Origin: an uncultured bacterium | Lineage (GTDB): Bacteria > Patescibacteriota > Patescibacteriia > UBA1558 > GWA2-36-10 | NCBI GenBank assembly: GCA_937870675.1 | Contig: CALMZN010000075.1 | Location: 1 to 17,443, forward strand | Reading direction: 5' to 3' | DNA: 17,443 bases | Part shown: in pieces, positions 6,160 through 12,105 of the stretch | How positions within the stretch are numbered: the first letter of the stretch is position 1 | How the letters are laid out: each line of letters starts with the position of its first letter | Position numbers and translations under genes: made by a program | The notes under the pieces: generated by a model | Databases searched by the model: none | What the model saw: only the letters and a program-made list of their open reading frames with translations | What the model was told of the DNA's origin: nothing

Positions 6160-6191
6160 CTCCCCCGACTATTTGTTTGGGGAGTTTTGTT
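6160..6191 (+). terminator. Terminator-like hairpin right after TR
   Basis: CTCCCC (6160-6165) and GGGGAG (6179-6184) are followed by TTTTGTTTT. It begins 15 bases after the TR, so it could end the template RNA or be a structural part of it. The stop codon and last codons of the antisense avd-like gene fall inside it. Confidence 0.65.
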
Positions 6192-6501
6192 TTATTAACT
6201 GTCCATTCCAGCCACCAAGCATTTTGCCTATTTCGTCTATTTTTGTAGATAGGACAATATATTTTTTATTGTCTAAAGACTTGGTTTCCCAAAGTATAAG
6301 TAAAAATACTTTTAATGTATCGATTTTTTGTGTAGCTCTTTTGATATAAGGTAATTTTTCGCATTTAGTTAAAAAACTGGCCGCAGTTATGGCTTCTATG
6401 GCATCCGTAAATAAATTATCTATTTTTTGACCTAAAGTATAGCGATGTGTTTTCGGTAAGGTTTTGTGATACTCATACCAAAGCAAATATACCTCTTTCA
6501 T
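6169..6501 (-). CDS. avd: DGR accessory protein, Avd-like four-helix bundle
   Basis: 110 residues. Contains the bAvd/23S-IVP-type pattern: an opening helix MKEVYLLWYEYHKTLPKTHR, then YTLGQKIDNLF (21-31), a long helix with AIEAITAASFLTK (35-46) and two further amphipathic helices, ending with GKMLGGWNGQL (92-102). Avd proteins form a basic pentameric barrel that binds the reverse transcriptase and the template RNA and is required for mutagenic cDNA synthesis. What is odd is its place. It lies between TR and RT on the opposite strand, convergent with TR and divergent from RT, whereas the best-known DGRs have all genes on one strand. Its 3' end overlaps the hairpin following TR. The ATG at 6499-6501 is the natural start; no strong ribosome-binding site is visible. 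Confidence 0.85.
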   Translation of the reverse strand: MKEVYLLWYEYHKTLPKTHRYTLGQKIDNLFTDAIEAITAASFLTKCEKLPYIKRATQKIDTLKVFLLILWETKSLDNKKYIVLSTKIDEIGKMLGGWNGQLIKQNSPNK

Positions 6502-6524
6502 CTTTTGTAGTAGTGGTAAAAGTC

Positions 6525-6534
6525 GGGGGGGGGG
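6525..6534. repeat. G10 homopolymer between avd and RT
   Basis: Ten consecutive G in the 46-base gap between the divergent avd and RT start codons, ending 13 bases before the RT ATG. Homopolymers of this length slip easily. It may set promoter or leader spacing for either gene, or be a sequencing or assembly length error. Confidence 0.8.
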
Positions 6535-6547
6535 TAGAATTAGTGCT

Positions 6548-7591
6548 ATGGGAAAAATTCAATTCACTCATGGTTACCATTATATCATCTCTTTGGAAAA
6601 CCTGCTTGAAGCTTGGCAAGAGTTTTTATGCGGTAAACGACAGCGTCAGGATGTCCAAGAGTTTGAGCACAATTTAATGACCAATGTTATTGCCTTGCAT
6701 AATGAGCTAATTAATTTTACCTACCGACATTCTGGTTACAAAGCTTTTAAAATTTCCGATCCCAAGCCCAGGGATATTCATAAAGCCAGCGTGCGTGATA
6801 GGTTACTGCACCATGCAATTTACAGACAACTCTATCCATTTTTTAATAGGACATTTATTGCTGATTCATATTCATGTAGAAACAACAAAGGCACGCATAA
6901 GGCTATCAATAGATTTAGAAGTATGAGTTATCAGGTGAGTAAAAATAATACTAAAACTTGTTGGGTCTTAAAGTGCGATATACGTAAGTTCTTTGCCAGC
7001 ATTGACCACGATATATTAAAAAGTATTTTAGCCGAATATATACCAGATAGAAATATTTTATGGCTACTAAACAGAGTAATAGATAGTTTTGAAGTAGCAC
7101 CAAACAAAGGATTGCCTCTGGGCAATTTAACATCGCAATTATTCGTTAATGTTTATATGAATGAGTTTGATCAATTTGTAAAACACGAATTAAAGCAAAG
7201 ATACTATATCAGATACGCTGATGATTTCGCATTTTTGTCTGATGATAAACAAGAGTTAGCAAATATTATTAAGTCAGTTCATGAGTTTTTGGGGAAAAAA
7301 CTTGAGCTACAAATTCATCCTAATAAAATATCTTTAAGTACGCTGGCAAGTGGTGTTGATTATTTGGGCTATGTGCATTTTCCCAAATACAGGATACTAA
7401 GAACCAAGACCAAGAAAAGAGCACTGTACCTAGTTAATCATAAAAACTTATCTTCATATTTGGGTGTTTGCCAGCATGCCAATGCTTTTGACGTGGAACG
7501 GGAGTTGGTTAATAGGGTGTTGCGGGGGCTAGGTTCAACAAGTAAGTGCAACACTTCTGCTAAAATAGAAGTGTATGACATATACCCCTAG
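6548..7591 (+). CDS. DGR reverse transcriptase
   Basis: 347 residues, the enzyme that copies the template RNA into adenine-mutagenised cDNA. RT landmarks: NLLEAWQEF (18-26), RPRDIHKASVRDR-type fingers (around 74-85), catalytic Asp144 in LKCDIRKFFASIDH, the DGR-diagnostic GLPLGNLTSQLFVNVYMNEFD (188-208; group II intron RTs have QGxxxSP here), the catalytic YADD at 223-226, and DYLGYVHF (271-278). A C-terminal thumb-like region ends SYLGVCQHANAFDVERELVN. There is no maturase or endonuclease domain, as expected for a DGR RT. It is AT-rich like the host genes, unlike its target gene. The ATG at 6548 precedes the conserved N-terminus; the G10 tract replaces a normal ribosome-binding site. An 8-bp stem (7551-7574) lies within the last codons. 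Confidence 0.96.
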   Translation: MGKIQFTHGYHYIISLENLLEAWQEFLCGKRQRQDVQEFEHNLMTNVIALHNELINFTYRHSGYKAFKISDPKPRDIHKASVRDRLLHHAIYRQLYPFFNRTFIADSYSCRNNKGTHKAINRFRSMSYQVSKNNTKTCWVLKCDIRKFFASIDHDILKSILAEYIPDRNILWLLNRVIDSFEVAPNKGLPLGNLTSQLFVNVYMNEFDQFVKHELKQRYYIRYADDFAFLSDDKQELANIIKSVHEFLGKKLELQIHPNKISLSTLASGVDYLGYVHFPKYRILRTKTKKRALYLVNHKNLSSYLGVCQHANAFDVERELVNRVLRGLGSTSKCNTSAKIEVYDIYP

Positions 7592-7635
7592 ATTAGCAGA
7601 AGGTGCAATATGTGTGTGCACATTATCGGAAAAGA

Positions 7636-7664
7636 TTGACAAAAGCATTTTTTTGTGCTAATAT
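7636..7664 (+). promoter_or_regulatory. Sigma70-like promoter of the small-ORF stretch
   Basis: Perfect TTGACA (7636-7641), a 17-base spacer and TAATAT (7659-7664, four of six consensus bases). It points towards the hairpin at 7684 and the small ORFs beyond. Confidence 0.65.
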
Positions 7665-7683
7665 ATATAGGTAAGTTTGAATT

Positions 7684-7720
7684 GGCTTCCGCCCCATATA
7701 TAGGGCGTAGGCCATTTTTT
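7684..7720 (+). terminator. Terminator or attenuator hairpin directly after the promoter
   Basis: GGCTTCCGCCC (7684-7694) pairs with GGGCGTAGGCC (7703-7713) with one mismatch and one G-T pair, followed by ATTTTTT. It lies only about 15-50 bases after the predicted transcription start, so it would produce a very short RNA or gate entry into the small-ORF region. It also could end read-through from the RT gene. Confidence 0.6.
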
Positions 7721-7732
7721 ATTAAATAATTT

Positions 7733-7873
7733 ATGAGCACTCAAGTTAAATCTTTTCGTCTAATAGTCCGTCCCGGAGACGCCAAATTGCGATCTAGTGA
7801 CTATTGGGCCATTGTAATTTTGTGCGCAGTTGGTAGCGCTACCTTGATTTTTATGCTTAGTCAAAGGGTTTAA
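7733..7873 (+). CDS. Small single-pass membrane protein, unknown
   Basis: 46 residues from ATG at 7733 to TAA at 7871-7873. A basic N-terminal half (VKSFRLIVRPGDAKLR) precedes one hydrophobic helix, YWAIVILCAVGSATLIFML (24-42), so an N-in single-pass membrane protein is likely. Family not recognised. It is the first ORF after the promoter and attenuator-like hairpin. A start at ATG gives the whole hydrophilic-then-hydrophobic layout; no ribosome-binding site is seen, as for most genes here. Coding status rests on its amphipathic layout and context only. Confidence 0.5.
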   Translation: MSTQVKSFRLIVRPGDAKLRSSDYWAIVILCAVGSATLIFMLSQRV

Positions 7874-7893
7874 TTTTAATATATATTAATCAT

Positions 7894-7927
7894 TTACCCG
7901 GTTAAATAAATTTATTTAACAGGGTAA
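7894..7927. repeat. 34-bp palindrome of the TTAACAGGGTAA motif
   Basis: TTACCCGGTTAAATAAA (7894-7910) and TTTATTTAACAGGGTAA (7911-7927) are complementary with one mismatch and no spacer. The right arm contains the 16-mer TTATTTAACAGGGTAA found exactly again at 8013-8028 and 8198-8213. A related 13-mer TTACCCTGTTAAA is at 1621-1633. Confidence 0.8.
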
Positions 7928-8012
7928 TGGTATAAATATTTGTTCATCGGAAAATTAATATAATCTAATTAGCCACCTGATATAAATTTAATTTTTAAAC
8001 AAAGTTTAAAAA

Positions 8013-8028
8013 TTATTTAACAGGGTAA
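8013..8028 (+). repeat. Copy 2 of the TTATTTAACAGGGTAA motif
   Basis: Exact 16-base copy ending 12 bases before the ATG of the 49-residue ORF at 8041. An A/T-rich hairpin, TTTTTAAAC (7992-8000) / GTTTAAAAA (8004-8012), directly precedes it. Confidence 0.75.
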
Positions 8029-8040
8029 AAAAACAAAAAC

Positions 8041-8190
8041 ATGGAAGCACAAAAACAAAATTGTCAGATGAAGTCGTGGAGAATGTATGTTGATCACGAT
8101 AATCCTGAGGCGCAAAGTCATGAGAATTGGTCAGTACTGACCCTGACCACGTTAAGCTACTTTGTCTTAATTACAAGTTGGATAACATGA
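8041..8190 (+). CDS. Small ORF with C-terminal hydrophobic segment, unknown
   Basis: 49 residues from ATG at 8041 to TGA at 8188-8190. The N-terminal part is polar (MEAQKQNCQMKSWRMYVDHD) and residues about 31-48 are hydrophobic with many Thr (VLTLTTLSYFVLITSWI), consistent with a tail anchor. No family recognised. It is placed after a copy of the repeated 16-mer, as is the next small ORF. Evidence that it is translated is limited to its layout; it could be non-coding. Confidence 0.4.
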   Translation: MEAQKQNCQMKSWRMYVDHDNPEAQSHENWSVLTLTTLSYFVLITSWIT

Positions 8191-8197
8191 TAATAAA

Positions 8198-8213
8198 TTA
8201 TTTAACAGGGTAA
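8198..8213 (+). repeat. Copy 3 of the TTATTTAACAGGGTAA motif
   Basis: Exact 16-base copy, 19 bases before the ATG at 8233 and 7 bases after the stop of the 49-residue ORF. Confidence 0.75.
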
Positions 8214-8232
8214 ATTAAAATAAAAACAAAAT

Positions 8233-8292
8233 ATGCAACCTTTTTATATTTTATTGCTCTTTAGTTGGGCTAGTTTCGCTCTTTATTGCTAA
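8233..8292 (+). CDS. Possible 19-residue hydrophobic peptide
   Basis: ATG at 8233 to TAA at 8290-8292 encodes MQPFYILLLFSWASFALYC, almost entirely hydrophobic and long enough for one membrane helix. It repeats the layout of the preceding unit (16-mer motif, short A-rich gap, ATG, hydrophobic stretch). It is too short for a confident call. Confidence 0.25.
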   Translation: MQPFYILLLFSWASFALYC

Positions 8293-8356
8293 AAAATAAA
8301 TAATTATTAATATAAAAATAAATGCATTAAAATCAGAGGCCTACCTTAAAAATAAA

Positions 8357-8373
8357 ATCAAGCTAAGCTTGAT
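8357..8373. repeat. 17-bp palindrome in the korA upstream region
   Basis: ATCAAGCT and AGCTTGAT around a single A. A second AGCTT followed by A and seven T occurs at 8398-8410, so alternative pairing that ends the small-ORF transcript is possible but weak. Confidence 0.35.
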
Positions 8374-8435
8374 AAAAAATAATCTTCACCCCTGTGGAGC
8401 TTATTTTTTTATTAGATAATAATTTGGATTTCTGA

Positions 8436-8441
8436 TATAAT
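8436..8441 (+). promoter_or_regulatory. -10 element (TATAAT) of korA
   Basis: TATAAT 13 bases before the first possible korA ATG; the leader would be very short. No good TTGACA lies 16-18 bases upstream, so the promoter call is moderate. Confidence 0.45.
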
Positions 8442-8454
8442 ATAAACATTAAAA

Positions 8455-10197
8455 ATGTATTATTTTATGCAAGCTAAGCAAAATTTAAGTTGGAAAATAG
8501 GTGGTGAAGCTGGTTTTGGCATAAAATCGGCCGGCATGATGCTGGCCAAAATATTTATGAAGACCGGCTATGAGACCTTTGACTATACTGAGTATCCATC
8601 CTTGATTCGCGGTGGTCACAATACTTATCAAGTGATGGTTGATGACTTGGAGGTCAACAGTGTCACCAAGGGCGTGGATATTCTGGTGGCTCTAAACAAA
8701 GAGACCATTGATTTGCACCGCGCGGAGCTAACTGTTGGATCAATGGTCATATACGATAAAGATAAAATAAGCAATATCCGTGCTATTGAGGGTATAAATT
8801 TTTTACCACTGGGCTTGACCACACTGGCCAAGCAAGCCGGAAGTGAATTGATGCGCAATGTAGTTGCTTTGGGGGCTACTTTGGCTGTGTTGGAGCAACC
8901 GAGGAATTTTGCCGACCAAGTAGTCAGAGAAACTTTTGGCCCTAAGGGGAGAGAGGTGACAAAAAATAATTTGCAAGCCCTGCTCTTGGGCTACCAGGAA
9001 GCCAAAAAAGTTTATCAAGAAAAATTTAAGTGCTTTCTGCCACCAAAGCAAAAAAATAATAATATTTTAATTGCCGCCAATGAAGCTTTGGCGCTAGGGG
9101 CAGTGGCTAATGGTTTGAATTTTTATGCTGGCTACCCCATGACACCCTCTTCTTCTATTTTGCAGTATATAGCTGGTATCGCCGAAAAAGTCGGTATTGT
9201 ATTCAAGCACGCTGAAGATGAAATATCAGTCATTAATATGTGCTTGGGCGCGGCTCATGTCGGTGCTCGCGCTATGACAGCTACTTCGGGTGGTGGTTTT
9301 GCTTTGATGACCGAGGCCTTGGGTCTGGCTGGTATTACCGAGACGCCACTAGTCATTGTTGATTCTCAGCGGCCGGGTCCAGCTACGGGCCTGCCCACTT
9401 GGACTGAGCAAGGTGATTTGCAATTTATGTTGCACGCGGCTCCGGGAGATTTTCCAAGGATTATCATGGCTCCGGGCGACACCAGCGAAGCTTTTTGTAT
9501 GGGAGCTGAGGCCCTGAACTTGGCAGAAATATATCAGACACCAGTGATAATTTTGTTGGACAAATTTTTGTCCGAGGGCTTAAGCACGGTGCCAGAATTT
9601 AGCACCCAGGGCTTGAAAATAAAACGAGGAAAATTGTTGAGTCAGGAGCAGTTAAATAAATTAAGCAAATTCGAGCGCTATAAGTTGACGGCGGATGGTA
9701 TTTCCGCTCGCGCCTTGCCAGGCATGAAAAATGGTTTGTTTATAGCCAATAGCGATGAGCACGACAGTGGTGGCTACTCCAGTGAAAGTGCTCAGAATCG
9801 TCAGCAACAGGTAGATAAGCGCGCGGCTAAATTACAGAGTTTTGCTAAAGTAATGCCCGAGCCAATTATTTATGGCAACCCCAAAGCCAAAAAAACTGTA
9901 GTGGTCTGGGGCTCTACCAAAGGCCCAGTGCTTGATGCTTATCTTCTGCTGTCAAAAAAACAGCAGTCTAATATAAAAATATTACAACTACAGTATGTTT
10001 GGCCTTTGGCTACAAATTTTGTAAGCAACGTGTTGTGTCATTCCAAACAGATATTGTTAATTGAAAATAATAGTAATGCGCAACTCGGTCAGCTCATTGC
10101 TCAAGAAACAGGGATTATCATAAAAAATAAATTATTAAAATACGATGGCCGTCCATTTTTTAGGGAAGAAATAATAAAAGCGTTAAGCAAATTATAA
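8455..10197 (+). CDS. korA: 2-oxoacid:ferredoxin oxidoreductase, alpha subunit (gamma-alpha fusion)
   Basis: 580 residues. With KorB it oxidatively decarboxylates a 2-oxoacid to acyl-CoA and reduces ferredoxin. The gamma domain is at the N-terminus (about 11-195: WKIGGEAGFGIKSAG, EYPSLIRGGHNTYQVMV). The pyrimidine-binding alpha domain follows (about 205-380: AGYPMTPSSSI at 225-235, HAEDEISVINMCLGAAHVGARAMTATSGGG from 252, PLVIVDSQRPGPATGLPT). A C-terminal transketolase-like domain is at about 470-580. The fused order is typical of two-subunit KorAB-type enzymes. ATG at 8455 or 8467 (MQAKQNLSWKIGG) are both possible; the second fits the family start as well. The exact substrate (2-oxoglutarate, pyruvate or other) cannot be read from sequence. 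The downstream partner lies across a palindromic element. Confidence 0.93.
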   Translation: MYYFMQAKQNLSWKIGGEAGFGIKSAGMMLAKIFMKTGYETFDYTEYPSLIRGGHNTYQVMVDDLEVNSVTKGVDILVALNKETIDLHRAELTVGSMVIYDKDKISNIRAIEGINFLPLGLTTLAKQAGSELMRNVVALGATLAVLEQPRNFADQVVRETFGPKGREVTKNNLQALLLGYQEAKKVYQEKFKCFLPPKQKNNNILIAANEALALGAVANGLNFYAGYPMTPSSSILQYIAGIAEKVGIVFKHAEDEISVINMCLGAAHVGARAMTATSGGGFALMTEALGLAGITETPLVIVDSQRPGPATGLPTWTEQGDLQFMLHAAPGDFPRIIMAPGDTSEAFCMGAEALNLAEIYQTPVIILLDKFLSEGLSTVPEFSTQGLKIKRGKLLSQEQLNKLSKFERYKLTADGISARALPGMKNGLFIANSDEHDSGGYSSESAQNRQQQVDKRAAKLQSFAKVMPEPIIYGNPKAKKTVVVWGSTKGPVLDAYLLLSKKQQSNIKILQLQYVWPLATNFVSNVLCHSKQILLIENNSNAQLGQLIAQETGIIIKNKLLKYDGRPFFREEIIKALSKL

Positions 10198-10209
10198 CAC
10201 CCCCCTCTA

Positions 10210-10327
10210 GTCATTCCCGCTCGCCTCGTGGCGAAGCGGGCGCAGGCGGGAATCTAACTAAGTTATTTAAATAAATAATCTAGATCCCGGATCCCTGCCT
10301 GCCGGCAGGCAGGAAGTCCGGGATGAC
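10210..10327. repeat. Compound palindromic element between korA and korB
   Basis: Two nested hairpins. GTCATTCCCGC starts an arm that pairs with GCGGGAAT (10245-10252). A second hairpin has CCCGGA/TCCGGG arms around the perfect 18-mer CTGCCTGCCGGCAGGCAG (10295-10312), identical to that at 2297. The first possible korB ATG (10323) is inside the element's last arm (GGGATGAC). Confidence 0.8.
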
Positions 10328-10337
10328 AGACAAAAAT

Positions 10338-11198
10338 ATGTTGACTGACAAAGATTTTTTAACAAAGCAAAAACCCACTTGGTGTCCAGGTTGTGGCAAT
10401 CATGCTATTTGGATTGCCATGCGTCAGGCCCTAGCTGAGCTCAACCTTGATCCGCACAAAGTTTTGATTGTCTATGGAGTTGGTTGCTCTGGCAATGATA
10501 CTAATTTCATCAAGACCTATGCTTGGCATTCTTTGCATGGTCGGGCACTGCCTACGGCTATTGGCGCCAAGCTAGCCAACAAGGATTTGACCGTGATTGC
10601 TATGGGTGGTGATGGTGATGGTTATGGCGAGGGCTTGGGACATTTTTTGCATGCCGTCAGAGGCAATGTCAACGTCACCTATGTAGTGCATGATAATAAG
10701 GTCTATGGCCTGACCACTGGGCAGACCGCGCCGACTTCAGATCGGGGTTTCAAAAGCAAATCAACTCCTGAAGGCACACTAGACACAGCAGTCAATCCCA
10801 TTGCTTTGTCCTTAGCACAGGGCGCTAGTTTTGTGGCTCGTGGATTTTCTGGTCAAGCAGAACACTTAAAAAATATTTTTAAAGCCGCTATTTTACATCA
10901 AGGTTTTTCTTTGGTGGATGTTTTTCAGCCCTGCGTCACTTTTAACAAAATAAATACCTTTAAGTGGTTTTTTGATAAATTATACAATCTAGATGAAAAA
11001 AAAGATTTTAGTAAGAACAATTTTCAGCAAGCTCTTGAGCAGAGCATGATCTGGGGTGATAAAATTCCTTATGGTATTTTTTATCAAGAGCAAAAGCCAG
11101 AATATGTGGCCAGCACCCCGCAACTCCAAGGTTTGGCTTTGGTGAAGCGGTCGATGAAGGTGCGAGATATTACCAAATTAATATATGAATTCAAATAA
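10338..11198 (+). CDS. korB: 2-oxoacid:ferredoxin oxidoreductase, beta subunit
   Basis: 286 residues from the ATG at 10338. It binds thiamine diphosphate and a [4Fe-4S] cluster. Cluster cysteines are visible at Cys16 and Cys19 (TWCPGCGNHAIW), Cys50 (YGVGCSGND) and Cys199 (FQPCVTFN). The ThDP motif is GGDGDGYGEGLGHFLHA (about 90-106) with DNKVYGLTTGQTAPTS (119-134). An in-frame ATG at 10323 would add five residues but comes from the palindromic repeat, so I prefer the second Met just before TDKDFLTKQKPTWCPG. It pairs with korA upstream. Its last 14 bases overlap the start of the pilin-like gene, implying co-translation. Confidence 0.94.
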   Translation: MLTDKDFLTKQKPTWCPGCGNHAIWIAMRQALAELNLDPHKVLIVYGVGCSGNDTNFIKTYAWHSLHGRALPTAIGAKLANKDLTVIAMGGDGDGYGEGLGHFLHAVRGNVNVTYVVHDNKVYGLTTGQTAPTSDRGFKSKSTPEGTLDTAVNPIALSLAQGASFVARGFSGQAEHLKNIFKAAILHQGFSLVDVFQPCVTFNKINTFKWFFDKLYNLDEKKDFSKNNFQQALEQSMIWGDKIPYGIFYQEQKPEYVASTPQLQGLALVKRSMKVRDITKLIYEFK

Positions 11199-11973
11199 TA
11201 AAAAAAATAATTATAGCTTTGGCTTTACCATGGTGGAATTGATAATTATTGTTTCTGTGATTTTAGTACTGGGAGTGGCAGTCACCATCTGGATAGACCC
11301 AGTGGTTAGAATGGGCGAGACCAAAGATGCCAAAAGGCGTGAAGCTGTCATGGTTTTGAGTGCGGCTTTTACTGATTATGCTCATAGTCACAAAGGCGCT
11401 TTGCCGATTTTAGGGGAAGTGACCACTGAAAAAAAAGTAATCTGCAATACCCAATCAGGAGCTTCACTGACTTGTGATACTAGCACAGAATACTGTTTGC
11501 AAATTGATGACCCCAGTTTTTTTACAAAAAATATGGCTAGTTTGCCGATTGACCCAGACAAATTAGTTGATAGCGACACGGGTTATTATATAAAAAAAGA
11601 TGCTAATGATAATATTATTATTGGTTCCTGCTCTTATGATGTAAGCGAGTTCTATAAGCAACCACAGCTACGCGCTACTTGTGATGCTTATGGCGGTGGT
11701 TATTGTTGGTATAGTGGCGGTGAATCAAGTGCTAGTTGCGATGTTATTTGCGCGGCTAATAATTTGACCTGTGTTAGTCTTAGTCATGAAGCTGATAATT
11801 TATGCCTGATTGGAGATGCTGGTAGCGCTTCTTATACTTGTCTGTCAGGGTGTAGTGCGGGTACTAGCACACAATCACCCAGTTGGACTACTTCCGATAC
11901 TTGCACTTATCAGGTTGGCACCCTTAGTTGTGCTGATGCCAACAGTAATAATGCGGTTTGTCCTTGCCAATAA
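11185..11973 (+). CDS. Type IV pilin-like protein with Cys-rich C-terminus
   Basis: 262 residues. A prepilin signature is clear: short basic leader, Gly13 then FTMVELIIIVSVILVLGVAV, with Glu at mature position 5, as required for PilD processing and pilus assembly. After the membrane helix come a charged linker (KDAKRREAVMVL) and a predicted globular domain containing at least fifteen Cys (such as CDAYGGGYCWYSGG and SCDVICAANNLTC), ending NNAVCPCQ. That many cysteines imply disulfides outside the membrane. It overlaps korB by 14 bases and is followed by a terminator-like palindrome. No assembly ATPase or peptidase is in the window. The signature is secure; whether it is a major pilin or a minor pseudopilin is not known. 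Confidence 0.8.
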   Translation: MNSNNKKNNYSFGFTMVELIIIVSVILVLGVAVTIWIDPVVRMGETKDAKRREAVMVLSAAFTDYAHSHKGALPILGEVTTEKKVICNTQSGASLTCDTSTEYCLQIDDPSFFTKNMASLPIDPDKLVDSDTGYYIKKDANDNIIIGSCSYDVSEFYKQPQLRATCDAYGGGYCWYSGGESSASCDVICAANNLTCVSLSHEADNLCLIGDAGSASYTCLSGCSAGTSTQSPSWTTSDTCTYQVGTLSCADANSNNAVCPCQ

Positions 11974-12000
11974 AATATTTTTTTAAAAACACTCAGAATT

Positions 12001-12060
12001 ACCCGTCATTGCGAGCCCGCGTCAGACGCGGGCTCGCAATGACGACGAGATGGGTTTTTT
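12001..12060 (+). terminator. 20-bp perfect palindrome acting as probable terminator
   Basis: CGTCATTGCGAGCCCGCGTC (12004-12023) and its exact complement (12025-12044) are separated by one base. An outer ACCC (12001) / GGGT (12052) pair is followed by six T. It belongs to the GTCATTGCGAG class of palindromic repeats found in many bacteria and would end the korAB-pilin transcript. Confidence 0.7.
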
Positions 12061-12088
12061 GATTTTATGCGGAATATTGTGTTATAAT
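12059..12088 (+). promoter_or_regulatory. Promoter of the surface-protein gene
   Basis: TTGATT (12059-12064), an 18-base spacer and TATAAT (12083-12088) preceded by TGT, an extended -10. It lies 17 bases before the ATG at 12106 and overlaps the end of the preceding terminator T-run. Confidence 0.6.
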
Positions 12089-12105
12089 AAATAACAATAC
12101 ATACT

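Noticed and set aside
5959..6198. 79-codon frame starting after the TR-upstream hairpin and crossing TR
   Set aside because: Its middle is runs of Thr/Ser/Gly produced by reading TR one base out of the VR frame; no family resemblance. Only the first 20 residues look protein-like.
6548..7591. RT as a group II intron or retron enzyme
   Set aside because: The GLPLGNLTSQ motif, absence of maturase/endonuclease domains, and adjacent TR/VR and Avd identify a DGR RT; no intron RNA or msr/msd structure is visible.
7894..8213. Repeated 16-mers as a CRISPR array
   Set aside because: Spacing is irregular (about 85 and 170 bases), repeats are short, and ORF-like sequence lies between; no cas genes.
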